Assembly (NCBI GenBank): GCA_948469655.1 | Contig: CAOKMF010000002.1 | Coordinates: 1 to 64,000, forward strand | DNA from: an uncultured Clostridium sp. | GTDB lineage: Bacteria > Bacillota > Clostridia > TANB77 > CAG-508 | Direction: 5' to 3' | DNA length: 64,000 nt | Shown: piece by piece, positions 1-9,978 of the stretch | Layout: each line of letters starts with the position of its first letter | How positions within the stretch are numbered: the stretch's first letter is position 1 | Program-made: the position numbers and the translations under genes | The notes under the pieces: generated by a model | Databases searched by the model: none | What the model was told of the DNA's origin: nothing | Seen by the model: only the letters and a program-made list of their open reading frames with translations

Positions 1-265
1 TTGTCCTCCTAAAGATAATCCTCCTATTAAACGAATATGACCATTATAATTATTAGTTATATACTCTATAATTTCTTGTGCATTATCTTCTATACTTGTG
101 AAACTTCTATCACTATCTGAATGTCCATCTAATATTGGAATAATAATATGATAACTCTCTTGTAATTTTTCAGCTTCCTCTCTATAATTCCACCAAGAAA
201 GACCACCACCATGTAATAACATTATTGTATCTTTGTTATTATCTCCGTATTCTTTAAAGTTCATT
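1..265 (-). CDS. alpha/beta hydrolase, N-terminal part (runs off window)
   Basis: The first 88 residues of a minus-strand gene are present; the rest lies before base 1. The start ATG is at 265. An oxyanion-type HGGG motif is near residues 19-22, and the nucleophile elbow G-L-S-L-G-G sits near residue 83, the usual order for an alpha/beta hydrolase. The catalytic Asp and His would be in the missing part. The substrate cannot be named. One CGG (245-247) lies out of frame (TAC GGA) and does not disturb the frame. Confidence 0.75.
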
Positions 266-307
266 TATTATTCCTCCATTCCTAGTGATTTATTGTAATT
301 TCTTGCA

Positions 308-913
308 CTAATTGTCTAGTGTATCTTCTATCTTTTTTATATTGCTAATAGTTTGTTCGTGATGACCATAGTATATTTTTGATATATTATGGCTTAATAT
401 TTTATTCCAACTATTATTTATCTTTTCATCATTAAATGTTATTGCAGATTTTAAGTCATATAAATCTCCTACAAAAGCACTACCATTATCTAAAATTAGA
501 GAAATACTATCTTCACTATGTCCTGGTGTATATATTATTTCTCCATCTATTCCTAAATCATTTAAAAACTCTCTACTTTGCTCACAAGATATAATTACAG
601 GCTCTGTATTTATAGGCTTAAACTGAATATTTTTATCTTTTTGCAAAATTGTGTCTGAACTATGAATATAATCTTTTTGAACATCTACTAGCAATAGTTT
701 TGTTCCCATATCAATTATATCTTGTGCTATTCCTATGTGGTCTGGGTGGTAATGTGTAATTAAAAGATAATCAATTTTTTCAATATTTAATTCTTTCATT
801 TTTCTATAAAAGGCTTGTAATGTTCCTGCCCAGTCTGTATCTACTAACAAACTACCATTTTTACCTTTTATATAATAACAATTTGTATTTCCATATTTTA
901 ATAGTTGTATCAT
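308..913 (-). CDS. MBL-fold metallo-hydrolase
   Basis: About 201 residues of the metallo-beta-lactamase fold. The metal-binding motif THYHPDH is visible near residues 53-59, followed by a later TPGHS histidine and a GD metal ligand (FVGDLYD), then a C-terminal YGHHE. I start at the ATG at 913 because AAAGG lies about 7 bases upstream; a GTG at 943 would add ten residues without a good ribosome site. The size fits a glyoxalase II or quorum-lactonase-like hydrolase, but the substrate is not evident. It is followed by the hydrolase at the window edge on the same strand. Confidence 0.8.
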   Translation of the reverse strand: MIQLLKYGNTNCYYIKGKNGSLLVDTDWAGTLQAFYRKMKELNIEKIDYLLITHYHPDHIGIAQDIIDMGTKLLLVDVQKDYIHSSDTILQKDKNIQFKPINTEPVIISCEQSREFLNDLGIDGEIIYTPGHSEDSISLILDNGSAFVGDLYDLKSAITFNDEKINNSWNKILSHNISKIYYGHHEQTISNIKKIEDTLDN

Positions 914-942
914 TTCCATTCCTTTCAACTTGTAATTTCTCA

Positions 943-1497
943 CTATAATTCTTTTATAACTCTACAAGGATTACCTACTGCTACTACATTCGATGGTATA
1001 TCTTTATTTACAACACTTCCTGCACCTATTACAACATTATCTCCAATAGTTACTCCAGGAAGCACAACAACATTTCCACCTATCCATACATTATTTCCTA
1101 CTTTTATAGGTTTAGCATATTCTAATCCCTTATTTCTTCTTTCATAATCTAAAGGATGTCCTGCCGTATAAAATCCACAATTAGGTGCTATAAAAACATT
1201 ATCTCCAAAAATAACTTTATTTCCATCTAATACTACTAAATTATGATTAGAATAAAAATTCTCTCCCACTTCTATATTGTATCCATAATCACAATAAAAC
1301 GGTGGTTCAATATAAAAACTTTTTTTGTGTTTTCCTAATATTTCTTTCATTAATTTTGTTCTTTCTTCAATATTAGATGGTTTTATATTGTTATATTCAA
1401 AGCACTTATCTTTAACTTTTAATCTTTCTTCTATTAATTCTTTATCATAATTAGCATCATAGATTTCTCCAGCTAACATTTTATCTTTTTCATTCAT
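943..1497 (-). CDS. sugar O-acetyltransferase (maltose/galactoside type)
   Basis: About 184 residues with an N-terminal MAC-type segment (residues 1-55) followed by left-handed beta-helix hexapeptide repeats such as VGNNVWIGG and VTIGDNVVIGAG. The catalytic histidine is in FYTAGHP near residue 116. Length and motif order match maltose/galactoside acetyltransferases, which move acetyl from acetyl-CoA to a sugar hydroxyl. The start at 1497 follows AAGGAG at 7 bases; an upstream ATG at 1503 lies too close to that site. The natural acceptor cannot be read from the sequence. Confidence 0.85.
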   Translation of the reverse strand: MNEKDKMLAGEIYDANYDKELIEERLKVKDKCFEYNNIKPSNIEERTKLMKEILGKHKKSFYIEPPFYCDYGYNIEVGENFYSNHNLVVLDGNKVIFGDNVFIAPNCGFYTAGHPLDYERRNKGLEYAKPIKVGNNVWIGGNVVVLPGVTIGDNVVIGAGSVVNKDIPSNVVAVGNPCRVIKEL

Positions 1498-1578
1498 ATA
1501 CATACTCCTTATTTTTATAATTAACTATTTGTCTTATAAATTAAATCATAAAAGCACAAACTACATATTTTTCTCCTT

Positions 1579-2427
1579 CTATACTGGTTCCATATCTATA
1601 AATCTAATTGCTTTGTCTTTCGATTTTAAACGTGATTTTACTCTTTTTTCAATATCAAGATATTCTTTTATCGTTAAATTTTCATCTGCTTTTACTTGCA
1701 AAAATACACTATAATAATTTGACATTTTTATTATTTTAACCTTTTTTAATTGTAATTTTTCAAATTGTTTAAGTCCATTAACTATGTCTTCTTTTATCTC
1801 ATTATTTTCTTCATCATTTGTGAGTATGCCTCTTATATTTGACATCATCATTTTTATTGCTGTATAAAATACATATATTGCCATTCCGAAGCTACCAATT
1901 TTATCTATATTTATATAACTTGGTATATACTTTTCAAAAAATGTAAGTATCATTATAGCTAATACTACACATGTAGATATAAAATCAGCCTTTGATTCTT
2001 TAGCAGCCTCAATCATAAGTTCACTTTTATACTTTTTTCCATAATGTTTCAATAGTCTCACTACTATTAATTTTAAAACTAAAACTATTAAAATTATAAC
2101 TGCTAAACTTAAATCAGGCTCAAATTTCCCTGTAAAGAAAAAGAATTGATATAGTATAAATATTCCTATTAAAAATAACAAAAAGCCTGTAAAAAGATTT
2201 GCAAGATAAAAAACTTGTCCATATCCAAATGGATAAGTTTTATTTGCTCTCCTTTTTCCTATCTTATTTGCTATCAAACTTGTAATATCTGTAATAAAAT
2301 CTATAAATGATTGAATTGAATCAGCTATTAATGTAGAAAATGAAAAAGCTATTCCAGAAACTAATTTTAAAATAGCTACAATTAGATTAAATATTGTTGT
2401 AATTATAATTATCTTATTTTCTTTCAT
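1579..2427 (-). CDS. cation diffusion facilitator (CDF) transporter
   Basis: 282 residues, with hydrophobic helices in the N-terminal two thirds and a soluble C-terminal domain. The metal-site helix carries ADSIQSFID (first helix pair) and the loop carries the family motif with basic residues and YPFGYG, as in CDF proteins that export divalent metals (Zn, Mn, Fe) in exchange for protons. A C-terminal ferredoxin-like domain follows from about residue 205. The metal cannot be assigned. An out-of-frame CGG at 1886-1888 (TTC GGA) leaves the frame intact. Confidence 0.85.
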   Translation of the reverse strand: MKENKIIIITTIFNLIVAILKLVSGIAFSFSTLIADSIQSFIDFITDITSLIANKIGKRRANKTYPFGYGQVFYLANLFTGFLLFLIGIFILYQFFFFTGKFEPDLSLAVIILIVLVLKLIVVRLLKHYGKKYKSELMIEAAKESKADFISTCVVLAIMILTFFEKYIPSYINIDKIGSFGMAIYVFYTAIKMMMSNIRGILTNDEENNEIKEDIVNGLKQFEKLQLKKVKIIKMSNYYSVFLQVKADENLTIKEYLDIEKRVKSRLKSKDKAIRFIDMEPV

Positions 2428-2497
2428 TTGTCATATATCCTTTCACAAAATAAAACTACAATTCTTACTATATTTTATTTTCTTTTAGATAATATCA

Positions 2498-2535
2498 TAA
2501 AAGCATGTAACTTTCAATCTAATTACATGCTTTTA
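2498..2535 (-). terminator. intrinsic terminator after the amidase gene
   Basis: An inverted repeat AAAGCATGTAA / TTACATGCTTTT with a short loop overlaps the stop codon of the amidase gene and is followed on the minus strand by TTTTAT. Confidence 0.6.
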
Positions 2536-3150
2536 TTGATAGCTCTTTACCTTATTCTTAAATTCTCCCATTCTATTAGCTTTTAAAATATTATGTGGAC
2601 AATCTTTCCCTGAAAAATCATTATGTGTTTTTATATCATTAATATTTAGGTTATATTCTTTTAATAAATAAGCGACAAGTTTTGCTCCATTTTCAAAAGT
2701 TTTCTGGAAATTTCCATCTTCATTCACACAAAGTTCTATTCCAATACCATACAAATTTCCTTTATCAGTTGCTGCATGATGTGCGATTTCGTCATCTGGT
2801 ATGTGGTGATATATCTCTTTATCATCTACTGTATAATGCCAAGATGTAGATGTTTTATTATTTTTACTTAAAAATTCAGCATGATTTTCAGCATCAGCGC
2901 CATTTGCTGTATTATCTGTTTCATGTATTACTAGATATTTTATTTTTCTCTTTTTCCCTGGTCTTGCTTCTGTACCACTATCTATAAGTTTAGTGTGCAC
3001 TTTTGCGCCATATACTTCACTTGGTAATACTGCTTCTACTTTTCTTAAATTTTCCTTTAAATAAATGCTTAATCCATAGAAAATTGCACCAAATATTACT
3101 ATAACTGTTATCATTCTTTTAAAATTAATTCTTTTTTTCTTTTTCTTCAT
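2533..3150 (-). CDS. N-acetylmuramoyl-L-alanine amidase (Amidase_2), membrane-anchored
   Basis: 205 residues. A lysine-rich start and one hydrophobic helix (about residues 13-31) anchor or export the protein. An Amidase_2/PGRP domain follows from about residue 65. Zinc ligands are visible as His in LVIHETD, His in KTHNDF and Cys in KDCPHNI, the H-H-C set of the family. It would cut the amide bond between MurNAc and L-Ala in peptidoglycan outside the membrane. It stands as a single gene between ion transporters. Confidence 0.88.
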   Translation of the reverse strand: MKKKKKRINFKRMITVIVIFGAIFYGLSIYLKENLRKVEAVLPSEVYGAKVHTKLIDSGTEARPGKKRKIKYLVIHETDNTANGADAENHAEFLSKNNKTSTSWHYTVDDKEIYHHIPDDEIAHHAATDKGNLYGIGIELCVNEDGNFQKTFENGAKLVAYLLKEYNLNINDIKTHNDFSGKDCPHNILKANRMGEFKNKVKSYQ

Positions 3151-3227
3151 ATAACTTCCTCTTGTAATTAATTATAATGCTGATTTTAAGGAATATCCAT
3201 TAAGTTTTTCTTAAAATTTATTAATAT

Positions 3228-4182
3228 TTACAAGACAAATAAAGCACCAAGATACATAAAATACATTAACAAATATACAACTCCATTTGATCTGCTCATT
3301 TCATTTTTTGGTGGTATAAATGGAAATAACGCTAAAACAATTGTTGCAAACATTAATACACTAAAATCAAAATTATATGACATATTATATGTTATTTCTT
3401 TTATAATAGAAGAAGTACCAATAATTAATAACATATTAAATATATTTGAACCTATTATATTTCCTATTGCTATATCACTATCTCCTTTAATTGCCGCAAC
3501 AACACTTGTTACAAGTTCAGGAAGGCTTGTCCCTACTGCAAGTATTGTTAAACTAATTATTTTTTCACTTACTTTAAAAACTTGAGCTATATCTACTGCA
3601 TTATTTACAACTAAATCTCCACCAATCTTTAGTCCAATAACGCCAAATACAACAAATAAGATATTTTTAATCATACTGTTTGGCTTTTTTTCGTTCCCTC
3701 TTAATTCTACCATTGCGTTTATTCCACTTTGTTTTTTACCCATAAATATTGTATAACTAATAAATATGAAAAATAATATTATTAAGATAATTCCTTCTTG
3801 AAATGTTATTCCAGCACCTGTATTACAAAATACTAGTAATATTATTGTGAATAACAAACACATTGGTATTTCAAATTTCATCGTTTGTTTTTGAAAATTA
3901 ACTGGTTTTAATATCGCAGACAACCCCAAAATTAATAATAAATTGCATACATTACTTCCAATTATATTACCTATTGCCATGTCAGAATATCCATCTAATG
4001 CTGATGTTACGCTTACAAATAATTCTGGCATAGATGTTCCAATAGATACTACTGTAAGTCCTATTATTATTTCTGGTATATGAAATTTTTTTGCAATTCC
4101 ACTTGAACCTTCTACTAATATGTCTGCTCCGTAAAATTAACAAAACAAATCCTACAACTATTAAAAATACTGCTAAAGCCAT
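3228..4182 (-). CDS. CaCA family Na+/Ca2+ antiporter (one CGG +1 shift)
   Basis: 317 residues after repair. Two alpha repeats are visible, SIGTSMPELFVSV with IGNIIGSNVCN and AVGTSLPELVTSV with IGNIIGSNIFN, the hallmark of YrbG-like cation/Ca exchangers in the cytoplasmic membrane. The ATG at 4182 opens a frame that ends early unless the C of CGG (4129-4131) is skipped. TTA CGG AGC then becomes TTA GGA GCA, giving LLILGADILVEGSSG with Gly18 in the first helix, as in relatives. The first alpha repeat lies wholly after the shift, so the protein depends on it. Confidence 0.88.
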
Positions 4183-4215
4183 ATTTTATTTTCCTTTCTA
4201 ATATATTAATTAGCT

Positions 4216-4247
4216 TAAAAATAAGCAATTACAATGAATTGCTTATT
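4216..4247 (-). terminator. intrinsic terminator after the CNNM/CorC gene
   Basis: An 11-bp inverted repeat AATAAGCAATT / AATTGCTTATT overlaps the shifted-frame stop codon at 4243-4245 and is followed by U residues on the minus strand. Its position supports the stop reached only after the +1 shift. Confidence 0.75.
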
Positions 4248-5551
4248 CTCCTTCGTCTAATACTTCTTGCGTTTTACAAGCTTTAATCTTCACAATGTGT
4301 TTATTTTCTACTTTTTCTATTTTATATGACACCTTATCATCTTCAATAACAAGTCCTTTATCTTTTTCGACTGGTATTCTTCCGAAGTTTATCTACCAAA
4401 TATCCTGATATTGTATCATAGTCTCCTTCTTCAATATCTATATCTAATGCTTCTTCAGCTTCATAAATTGCAATACTTCCATCAAAAATAAATGTATTTT
4501 CATCTACTTTTTCAATTAAATTCTCTGCATTATCATATTCGTCGTAAATTTCGCCAACTATCTCTTCTAGTATATCTTCCATAGTAACGACCCCTGAAGT
4601 TCCACCATATTCGTCAATTACAATTGCTATTTGTTTTCTATTTTTTCTAAGCTCTGAAAATAATTCATTTACATTTTTTGTTTCTGAAACATAATATGCT
4701 TCTTTAATTAAGTTTCTTATTTTTGTATTTTTATTTTTCTGTGATAATAAAATATCTTTTATATAAACAATTCCTTTAATATCGTCTATATCTTCTTCAT
4801 AAACTGGCACTCTACTATATCTTAAATCTTCTGATAATTCTTCTATTACTTCAGAAATTGTTAAATTCATATCTAAAGCAAATATTTCTGTTCTTGGTGT
4901 CATAATTTCACTTACAACTTTATCATTAAATTCAAAAACATTATTTATCATGTTTTTTTCTTCTCTTTTAATTACACCTTTTTCTTCTCCAACATCTACC
5001 ATCATTCTAATTTCTTCTTCTGTAACTGTCTCTTCTTCTGTTTCAGAAACACCAAAAAGCTTAGAAACTATATTGGTTGAAAATGTTAAGAATTTAACAA
5101 ATGGTGCTGTAATTAGTGAAATTGTCTTTATAACTCCAATAGTTGCAAATGCTATTTTTTCAGAATTTTTCATTGCAAGTCTTTTTGGTACTAATTCACC
5201 AAATATTAATGTAAAATATGATAATATAATTGTTATCACGATTATTGCTATACTATTCCAAACTGCTAAACTTATTTGTGGTACTAAATTATTTAGTATA
5301 GGTGCAAGTTCACTTGCAAATGTTTCAGATGCAAAGGCACTTGATAAAAATCCTGCAAGTGTAATTCCAATTTGAATTGTTGCTAGGAATTTACTAGGAT
5401 TTACTAACATGTCTTTTATTTTTTTTGCTTTTTTATTACCCTCTTTTACTTGTATATCAATTTTTGCATCATTTAATGATATAAAAGCTATTTCTGCTGC
5501 TGCAAAAAAAGCATTTAATAATATTAATATTATAATTACAAATAATTGCAT
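4243..5551 (-). CDS. CNNM/CBS/CorC_HlyC membrane protein (one CGG +1 shift)
   Basis: 435 residues after repair. An N-terminal CNNM membrane domain (residues 1-180, FGELVPKRLA motif) is followed by two CBS domains (VMTPR-type EIMTPRTE near 220, and IDEYGGTSGVVTMEDILEEIVGEI near 320), then a CorC_HlyC FAD-like domain. These proteins take part in Mg/Co efflux or Mg homeostasis. At CGG 4382-4384, CTT CGG AAG must be read CTT GGA AGA, giving VDKLGRIPVEKD and the normal C-terminal 45 residues. Unshifted, it would end after eight wrong residues, losing most of the last domain. Confidence 0.9.
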
Positions 5552-5647
5552 AGCAAATTCTCCTTATTTTTTCCCTTTAGATAGTTTACCACTATTCAAA
5601 AATTTTATCAATATTGAAACCACAAAAAATATTGGAAAATATGTTAT

Positions 5648-6160
5648 TTAATTATATACATAATAAACATTACATGTGCTTAATTTCTTCAAATGTTCAC
5701 TATTTTGCAAGCCACTTGTATTTTTTATTATATTTAGCGCCTCTTCTGAATTTCTATCTTGATGCAAAAATATTATTAAGCCTTCTGAAATATCTTGTTT
5801 CTTTATTATTTTTTCTATATTTTCTTTTGTAAATTCAAAATCTTTTGCAATATATGATTTATCTATTTTTTCAAATAATGTTATTTCGTCTAAAAAGCTT
5901 GATTTCCCTGTATCAAGAAAATATACTGCTGGAACATTATTTAAATCATTATTTATTTTTTGTACAAATTCTTTTGTGTGCCAGTTATCAAAAAAATCGC
6001 TATTTTCTTGTATTTCTACTTTATCATAATGCGTAAGTCCAAAAGAATATGCTTCATCAATATGAAGATATTCTTTATTAGCGCCTGCAATTATATAAAA
6101 TATAGTTTGTATTATTATAAAAATAATTAACAAATAATTTTTCTTTAAAAATTTCCCCAT
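5648..6160 (-). CDS. membrane-anchored hypothetical, possibly remnant of a glycosyltransferase
   Basis: 170 residues: one hydrophobic helix (about 9-25), then HIDEAYSFGLTHY near residues 33-45, then a soluble alpha/beta stretch. The HIDE(A/V)Y pattern right after a first helix resembles the first outer loop of GT39/ArnT-like membrane glycosyltransferases, and the C-terminal part resembles the soluble tail of such enzymes. The multi-helix middle is missing, so this may be an internally deleted relic or a short family of its own. There is no clear function. It lies 15 bases after the pentapeptide-repeat gene, so the two may be co-transcribed. Confidence 0.55.
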   Translation of the reverse strand: MGKFLKKNYLLIIFIIIQTIFYIIAGANKEYLHIDEAYSFGLTHYDKVEIQENSDFFDNWHTKEFVQKINNDLNNVPAVYFLDTGKSSFLDEITLFEKIDKSYIAKDFEFTKENIEKIIKKQDISEGLIIFLHQDRNSEEALNIIKNTSGLQNSEHLKKLSTCNVYYVYN

Positions 6161-6175
6161 TTTATTTTCCTTTTA

Positions 6176-6808
6176 TTATTTAAATTTTACACCCAATAAA
6201 TGCAATAAATCTAATGCCTGAAATTTGTCTATTATCATGCCTTTTATATCTTCTATTGAAATTATTATTCCTTCTATTTTAGCACTTGATAAATCGACAT
6301 CTTTTAAACTTGTTTTAAAAAACTTCGACCCAGTTAAATCTGCATTATTAAAATAAATATTTTTTATTTTCGTTTCTTGAAAATAACCATCTCTTAAAAC
6401 TGTATCTTTAAATAAAATATTTTCTATGCTTGCTATTGATAAGCTCATATAACTCGCATTAGTTTCTATGAATGAAATATTATATAATCTATCTTCTGCA
6501 AAGTTACAACCACAAAGTTTACAATTATTAAATTCACACCTTATAAAAGCACTTTCCAAAAATTCAGTATTAGAAAAATTACATTTTTCAAAAATTACAT
6601 CTATAAATGTTAGTTTCTCTAATTTTCCATTTTGCATAGAAATATTCTTAAATTTACAATTTTCAAATTCTGCTCCATATAGCTTTATATTGTCACATTC
6701 TTCATTCTCAAAATTAGAATAATCTACTTTTTCTTCTTCATTAACATTAATTAAATATCTATTTTCTAATTCTTTATTATCGAATCTCTGCGGTTTTAAA
6801 ATGTTCAT
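6176..6808 (-). CDS. pentapeptide repeat protein
   Basis: 210 residues built mainly of five-residue repeats of the A(D/N)LXX kind, for example CNFSNTEFLES, CEFNNCKLCGCNF and ADLTGSKF. These form a right-handed quadrilateral beta-helix. Some relatives mimic DNA and protect gyrase (Qnr, MfpA), but many have no known role, and nothing here points to a specific one. There are no signal peptide or membrane segments. The start at 6808 is the only ATG near the repeat onset. Confidence 0.85.
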   Translation of the reverse strand: MNILKPQRFDNKELENRYLINVNEEEKVDYSNFENEECDNIKLYGAEFENCKFKNISMQNGKLEKLTFIDVIFEKCNFSNTEFLESAFIRCEFNNCKLCGCNFAEDRLYNISFIETNASYMSLSIASIENILFKDTVLRDGYFQETKIKNIYFNNADLTGSKFFKTSLKDVDLSSAKIEGIIISIEDIKGMIIDKFQALDLLHLLGVKFK

Positions 6809-6950
6809 TTATTTTATGTTTCCTTTATATTATTATTCATTTGTAATTATAACATTAAAAAATAAAAAATACTACATTAATTTTGAGCAAAGAAAAAATG
6901 CCCACATTATAGTAGACATTTTTCTTATATATCCATTTCTAGCATTATCA

Positions 6951-7154
6951 TTATATTTTATTAAAAATTACCGTCTTTTCTTTCATTGATATTTTACCTA
7001 CTTCATATCCATATTCTTTAGCTTCTTTTTTGTAAGTTAAAAATGAATGGTCTATATCAAATCCTAAAATATCTTTTATCTCTTCATAAGATAATTTATA
7101 CATATCTTTATTATTTTCTTTCAAATACCCCCATAATGGCTCATATTTACTCAT
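6951..7154 (-). CDS. small conserved hypothetical (DUF7662-like)
   Basis: 67 residues. The pattern YEPLWGYLKENNKD...LSYEEIKDILGF...HSFLTYKKE is like small proteins annotated as DUF7662, which occur singly in many Firmicutes. It lies 12 bases after the acyl-CoA synthetase gene on the same strand. A role is not known. One CGG (6971-6973) is out of frame. Confidence 0.65.
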   Translation of the reverse strand: MSKYEPLWGYLKENNKDMYKLSYEEIKDILGFDIDHSFLTYKKEAKEYGYEVGKISMKEKTVIFNKI

Positions 7155-7166
7155 ACTTAAACACCT

Positions 7167-8883
7167 TTATTTTAAATTCTCATGCCTTTTTATTTTATTT
7201 GTTGTTGTTTTTATAAGTGGCACATCAGTTATAGTTAAGCCCCTTATTGCTTTATATTGTGGTATTGTTTTATTTATTTCTTTTAATTTACTTTCGATAA
7301 TTTTATAAATTTCACTCTCATCTTCTGTATTATACAATTCTTTCATAATCTCTTTGTCATATACAGCTTTTACTACAATTCTTATATCGTTTTCGTCTTT
7401 TGCATCTTTATTAAGAATAGAATACACCATAGATTCATTAATTCCTTCAATTTTGTTTACTAAGTTTTCCATCTCTTCTGGGAATATATTTTTTCCATTC
7501 TTAAGTACGATTACACTCTTCTTTCTTCCATATATAAAAATATATCCATTATCATCAATTCTGCAAATATCTCCAGTATGTAGCCAGCCATTCTCTATTG
7601 CATCTTTAGTTGCTTCATCATCATTGTAATAACCTAGCATAACATTTGGTCCCTTTACCATAAGCTCACCGAACGCCTTCTTCATCTTTGCCTTCTATTC
7701 TTATCTCAACTTGCGGTAATGCTCTTCCTATTGTTCCAAATACATGATTATTTTCATCTTTTCCTTCAAATATATTAACACAAACAACTGGCGAACTTTC
7801 TGTTAAACCATATCCTTGTACTAGATTAATTCCAAAATTCCTATATCCTTCTTCTACTTTAGGATCTAGTCCAGCTGCTCCACTCACTAGTAATTTTACT
7901 TGTCCGCCAAAAACCTTATGTATATCTTTAAATATTTCCGCCTTTTTCTCCATTGTATCATTTTCATGTTCTTTAACAAGCTTCATTATAGCATCTAATT
8001 TTCCTGCCTTTTCTAGGTTTTTAAGAATACTATTATATATTATTTCATATATTGCAGGAACGCAAACCATAAAGGTTATTCCAAATTCTCTCATGTTTTC
8101 TACTATATGCCTTGGTCCATCTGCAAATGAAGTACACATACCTTTATAAAGTGATAACAAAAAGCCAGCAGAACATTCAAATACATGGTGAATTGGTAAA
8201 AATGAAAGCATTCTATCTTCACAAGTTATATTATAAAGAACAGCATCCATATCTTGCAAATTGGCAGATAAATTTCTGTGACAAAGCATAACCGCTTTTG
8301 CATCAGATGTAGTCCCTGATGTAAATAGTATAACTGACATAGCTTCTGGGTCAATTTCTGCTTCTTTAAATGCAATATCTCCATCATCTAATAATCTTTT
8401 CCCTTTTTGTATCAATTCTGTAAATGAATATATTCCATCATTATGTTCTTTTAAGTCCATAGAAATTAAATGTTTTAGTTTAGTTGTTCCATCTTTTGCA
8501 AGCCTTTTTAATACTGGCTCATATTTTTCTGTATAAAAAATTGCATCTATTTCTGACCTTCTTATAAGATTTTCTAGTTCATTTTCTGGAAGTGCTTTAT
8601 CTAGTGGAACTACAATTCCTGTACCACATACTACTGATAAATAAGCAATCTCCCATTCATATCTATTTTCTCCAATAACACCTATTCTCTTTCCTTTTAA
8701 ATTAAGCAAAGACACTAATGCTGTCCCTAAGCAATCTATCATTTCTCTTACTTCTTTATGATTAATTTCTTTAAATACTCCCAGTTTTTCTGTTTTCAAT
8801 CTATATGCAGGTCTATCTCCATATATAGACTTTGTTTTATTTAACATATCTTTTAAATCTGTCATTTCAATTTTTTTATTCAT
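7167..8883 (-). CDS. AMP-forming long-chain acyl-CoA synthetase (one CGG +1 shift)
   Basis: 571 residues after repair, in the ANL superfamily. The P-loop-like motif LFTSGTTSDAKAV (near 190), GYGLTESSPVV (near 372) and the hinge GWLHTGDICRIDDNGYIFIYGRKK (near 437-460) are in the usual order. The enzyme would activate a fatty or aryl acid to acyl-AMP and then acyl-CoA. CGG at 7669-7671 joins the halves: GTT CGG TGA becomes GTT GGT GAG, giving EEGVGELMVKGPNVM, the conserved GE(L/I) stretch before the hinge. Without the shift a UGA follows at once and the whole C-terminal lid domain is lost. Confidence 0.9.
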
Positions 8884-9014
8884 ACTATTCTCCTACTAAA
8901 TATTTCTTCTTATTATAGTATGACATTTTTTAAATAAAATCAAGTATTTATTATAGATATTTATCCACTTTTTTTGTCTTTATTTATATTTCAATTTCAA
9001 CTACTGCAATTTGT

Positions 9015-9563
9015 CTACACCCAAATTATAAGTAAAAGCAAAACTATTCCACAAAATATAAAACTATACCCCATAATTTTAACCATTTTTCTAAATGTTT
9101 TCTCAGACTTAGGCATTGGATGTATCACATTTTTCCCAACTTCATAACTCATTTTGGGAATATAATTACCTATAATCATAAAAGATATCCCTAAAATCAA
9201 ACATACGCTTTTTCCAACATAAACTGTGCTTCCTAGTAGAACTTCTATCATAATAATATATATTAGTACTGTAATAATCGGAATAAACCATTCCATTATT
9301 TTTGCAATTTTAGGCTTTTCCGTCTCTTTTAATTTATTTACTTTTGATGTTACTATAATACAAATTGCTTGCACAATAGCCATAATTACAGGTATTCCAA
9401 ACAATGCAAAATTCTTTGGTGCATAATTATCTGGAGTATCATTTACTGTAAAATGAATAGGCATTTCATCAGGCAATTTGTTATATAAAACTGCTCCTAA
9501 TATAATTGGTAATAAGCATATTAAAACAGTTAAAATTAAAGTTCTTTTATTTTTACTTTCCAT
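9015..9563 (-). CDS. sdpI: SdpI-like membrane protein (DUF1648)
   Basis: 182 residues with about six hydrophobic helices. The DUF1648 motif LPDEMPIHFTVNDTPDNYA follows the first helix, and a SdpI-like C-terminal part follows (GNYIPKM). In Bacillus subtilis SdpI gives immunity to the SdpC cannibalism toxin and also traps the repressor SdpR. Here it overlaps the ArsR-type gene by 11 bases, the same regulator-immunity arrangement. No SdpC-like toxin gene is visible nearby, so the pair may answer an external toxin. Confidence 0.8.
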   Translation of the reverse strand: MESKNKRTLILTVLICLLPIILGAVLYNKLPDEMPIHFTVNDTPDNYAPKNFALFGIPVIMAIVQAICIIVTSKVNKLKETEKPKIAKIMEWFIPIITVLIYIIMIEVLLGSTVYVGKSVCLILGISFMIIGNYIPKMSYEVGKNVIHPMPKSEKTFRKMVKIMGYSFIFCGIVLLLLIIWV

Positions 9564-9828
9564 CTTTATTTCCCCCTAAACTATAAATCCAAACTAAAAC
9601 ATCTTCAAACACAGAACTATTCAGCTCATAATATATATAATTCTTTTGCTTTGTTTCAGTTATTAAGTTTGCCTTTTTTAAGTGTGATAAATGATAAGAT
9701 ACTGTTGCATTTGTTAAATTAAACTTGCTTGATATCTCCCCTGCCGTTTTTCTTCCGCCTTTTAACAGCTCTAATATCTCTCTTCTTGCAGGGTCACTAA
9801 TTGCCTTTAATGTTTCAGACATTCCCAT
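9553..9828 (-). CDS. ArsR-family repressor, SdpR-like
   Basis: 91 residues forming a winged helix-turn-helix: DPARREILELLKGGRKTAGEISSKFNLTNATVSYHLSHLKKA. There is no CXC metal motif, as in SdpR, which senses through sequestration by SdpI rather than metal. It is first in a two-gene operon with the SdpI-like gene. Two operator-like palindromes lie directly upstream. Two CGG trinucleotides in the gene (GGC GGA and ACG GCA) are out of frame and harmless. Confidence 0.82.
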   Translation of the reverse strand: MGMSETLKAISDPARREILELLKGGRKTAGEISSKFNLTNATVSYHLSHLKKANLITETKQKNYIYYELNSSVFEDVLVWIYSLGGNKDGK

Positions 9829-9843
9829 TTAAATCACCTCATT

Positions 9844-9928
9844 AATCTATTTCGATATATATCTAAATAGATTATACTGTGTTAATATAAAGATGTCAAT
9901 AACTATTTAGAAATTTATCTAAATAGTT
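9844..9928 (-). promoter_or_regulatory. twin operators upstream of the sdpR-like gene
   Basis: Two related palindromes are present: 9844-9873 (AATCTATTT...AAATAGATT, one mismatch in 15-bp arms) and 9901-9928 (AACTATTTAGA...TCTAAATAGTT). Both share the half-site CTATTTAGATA, known as the style of ArsR/SdpR operators. They lie 15 and 72 bases upstream of the start, so autorepression is likely. Confidence 0.7.
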
Positions 9929-9935
9929 TTCTAAC

Positions 9936-9962
9936 AAAAAGACACTAAACTAAGTTAGTGCC
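9936..9962 (-). terminator. intrinsic terminator of the small zinc-ribbon gene
   Basis: The stem GGCACTAA / TTAGTGTC is followed by TTTTTG on the minus strand, 17 bases after the zinc-ribbon stop codon. Confidence 0.75.
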
Positions 9963-9978
9963 TTTTATAACTTTTACT

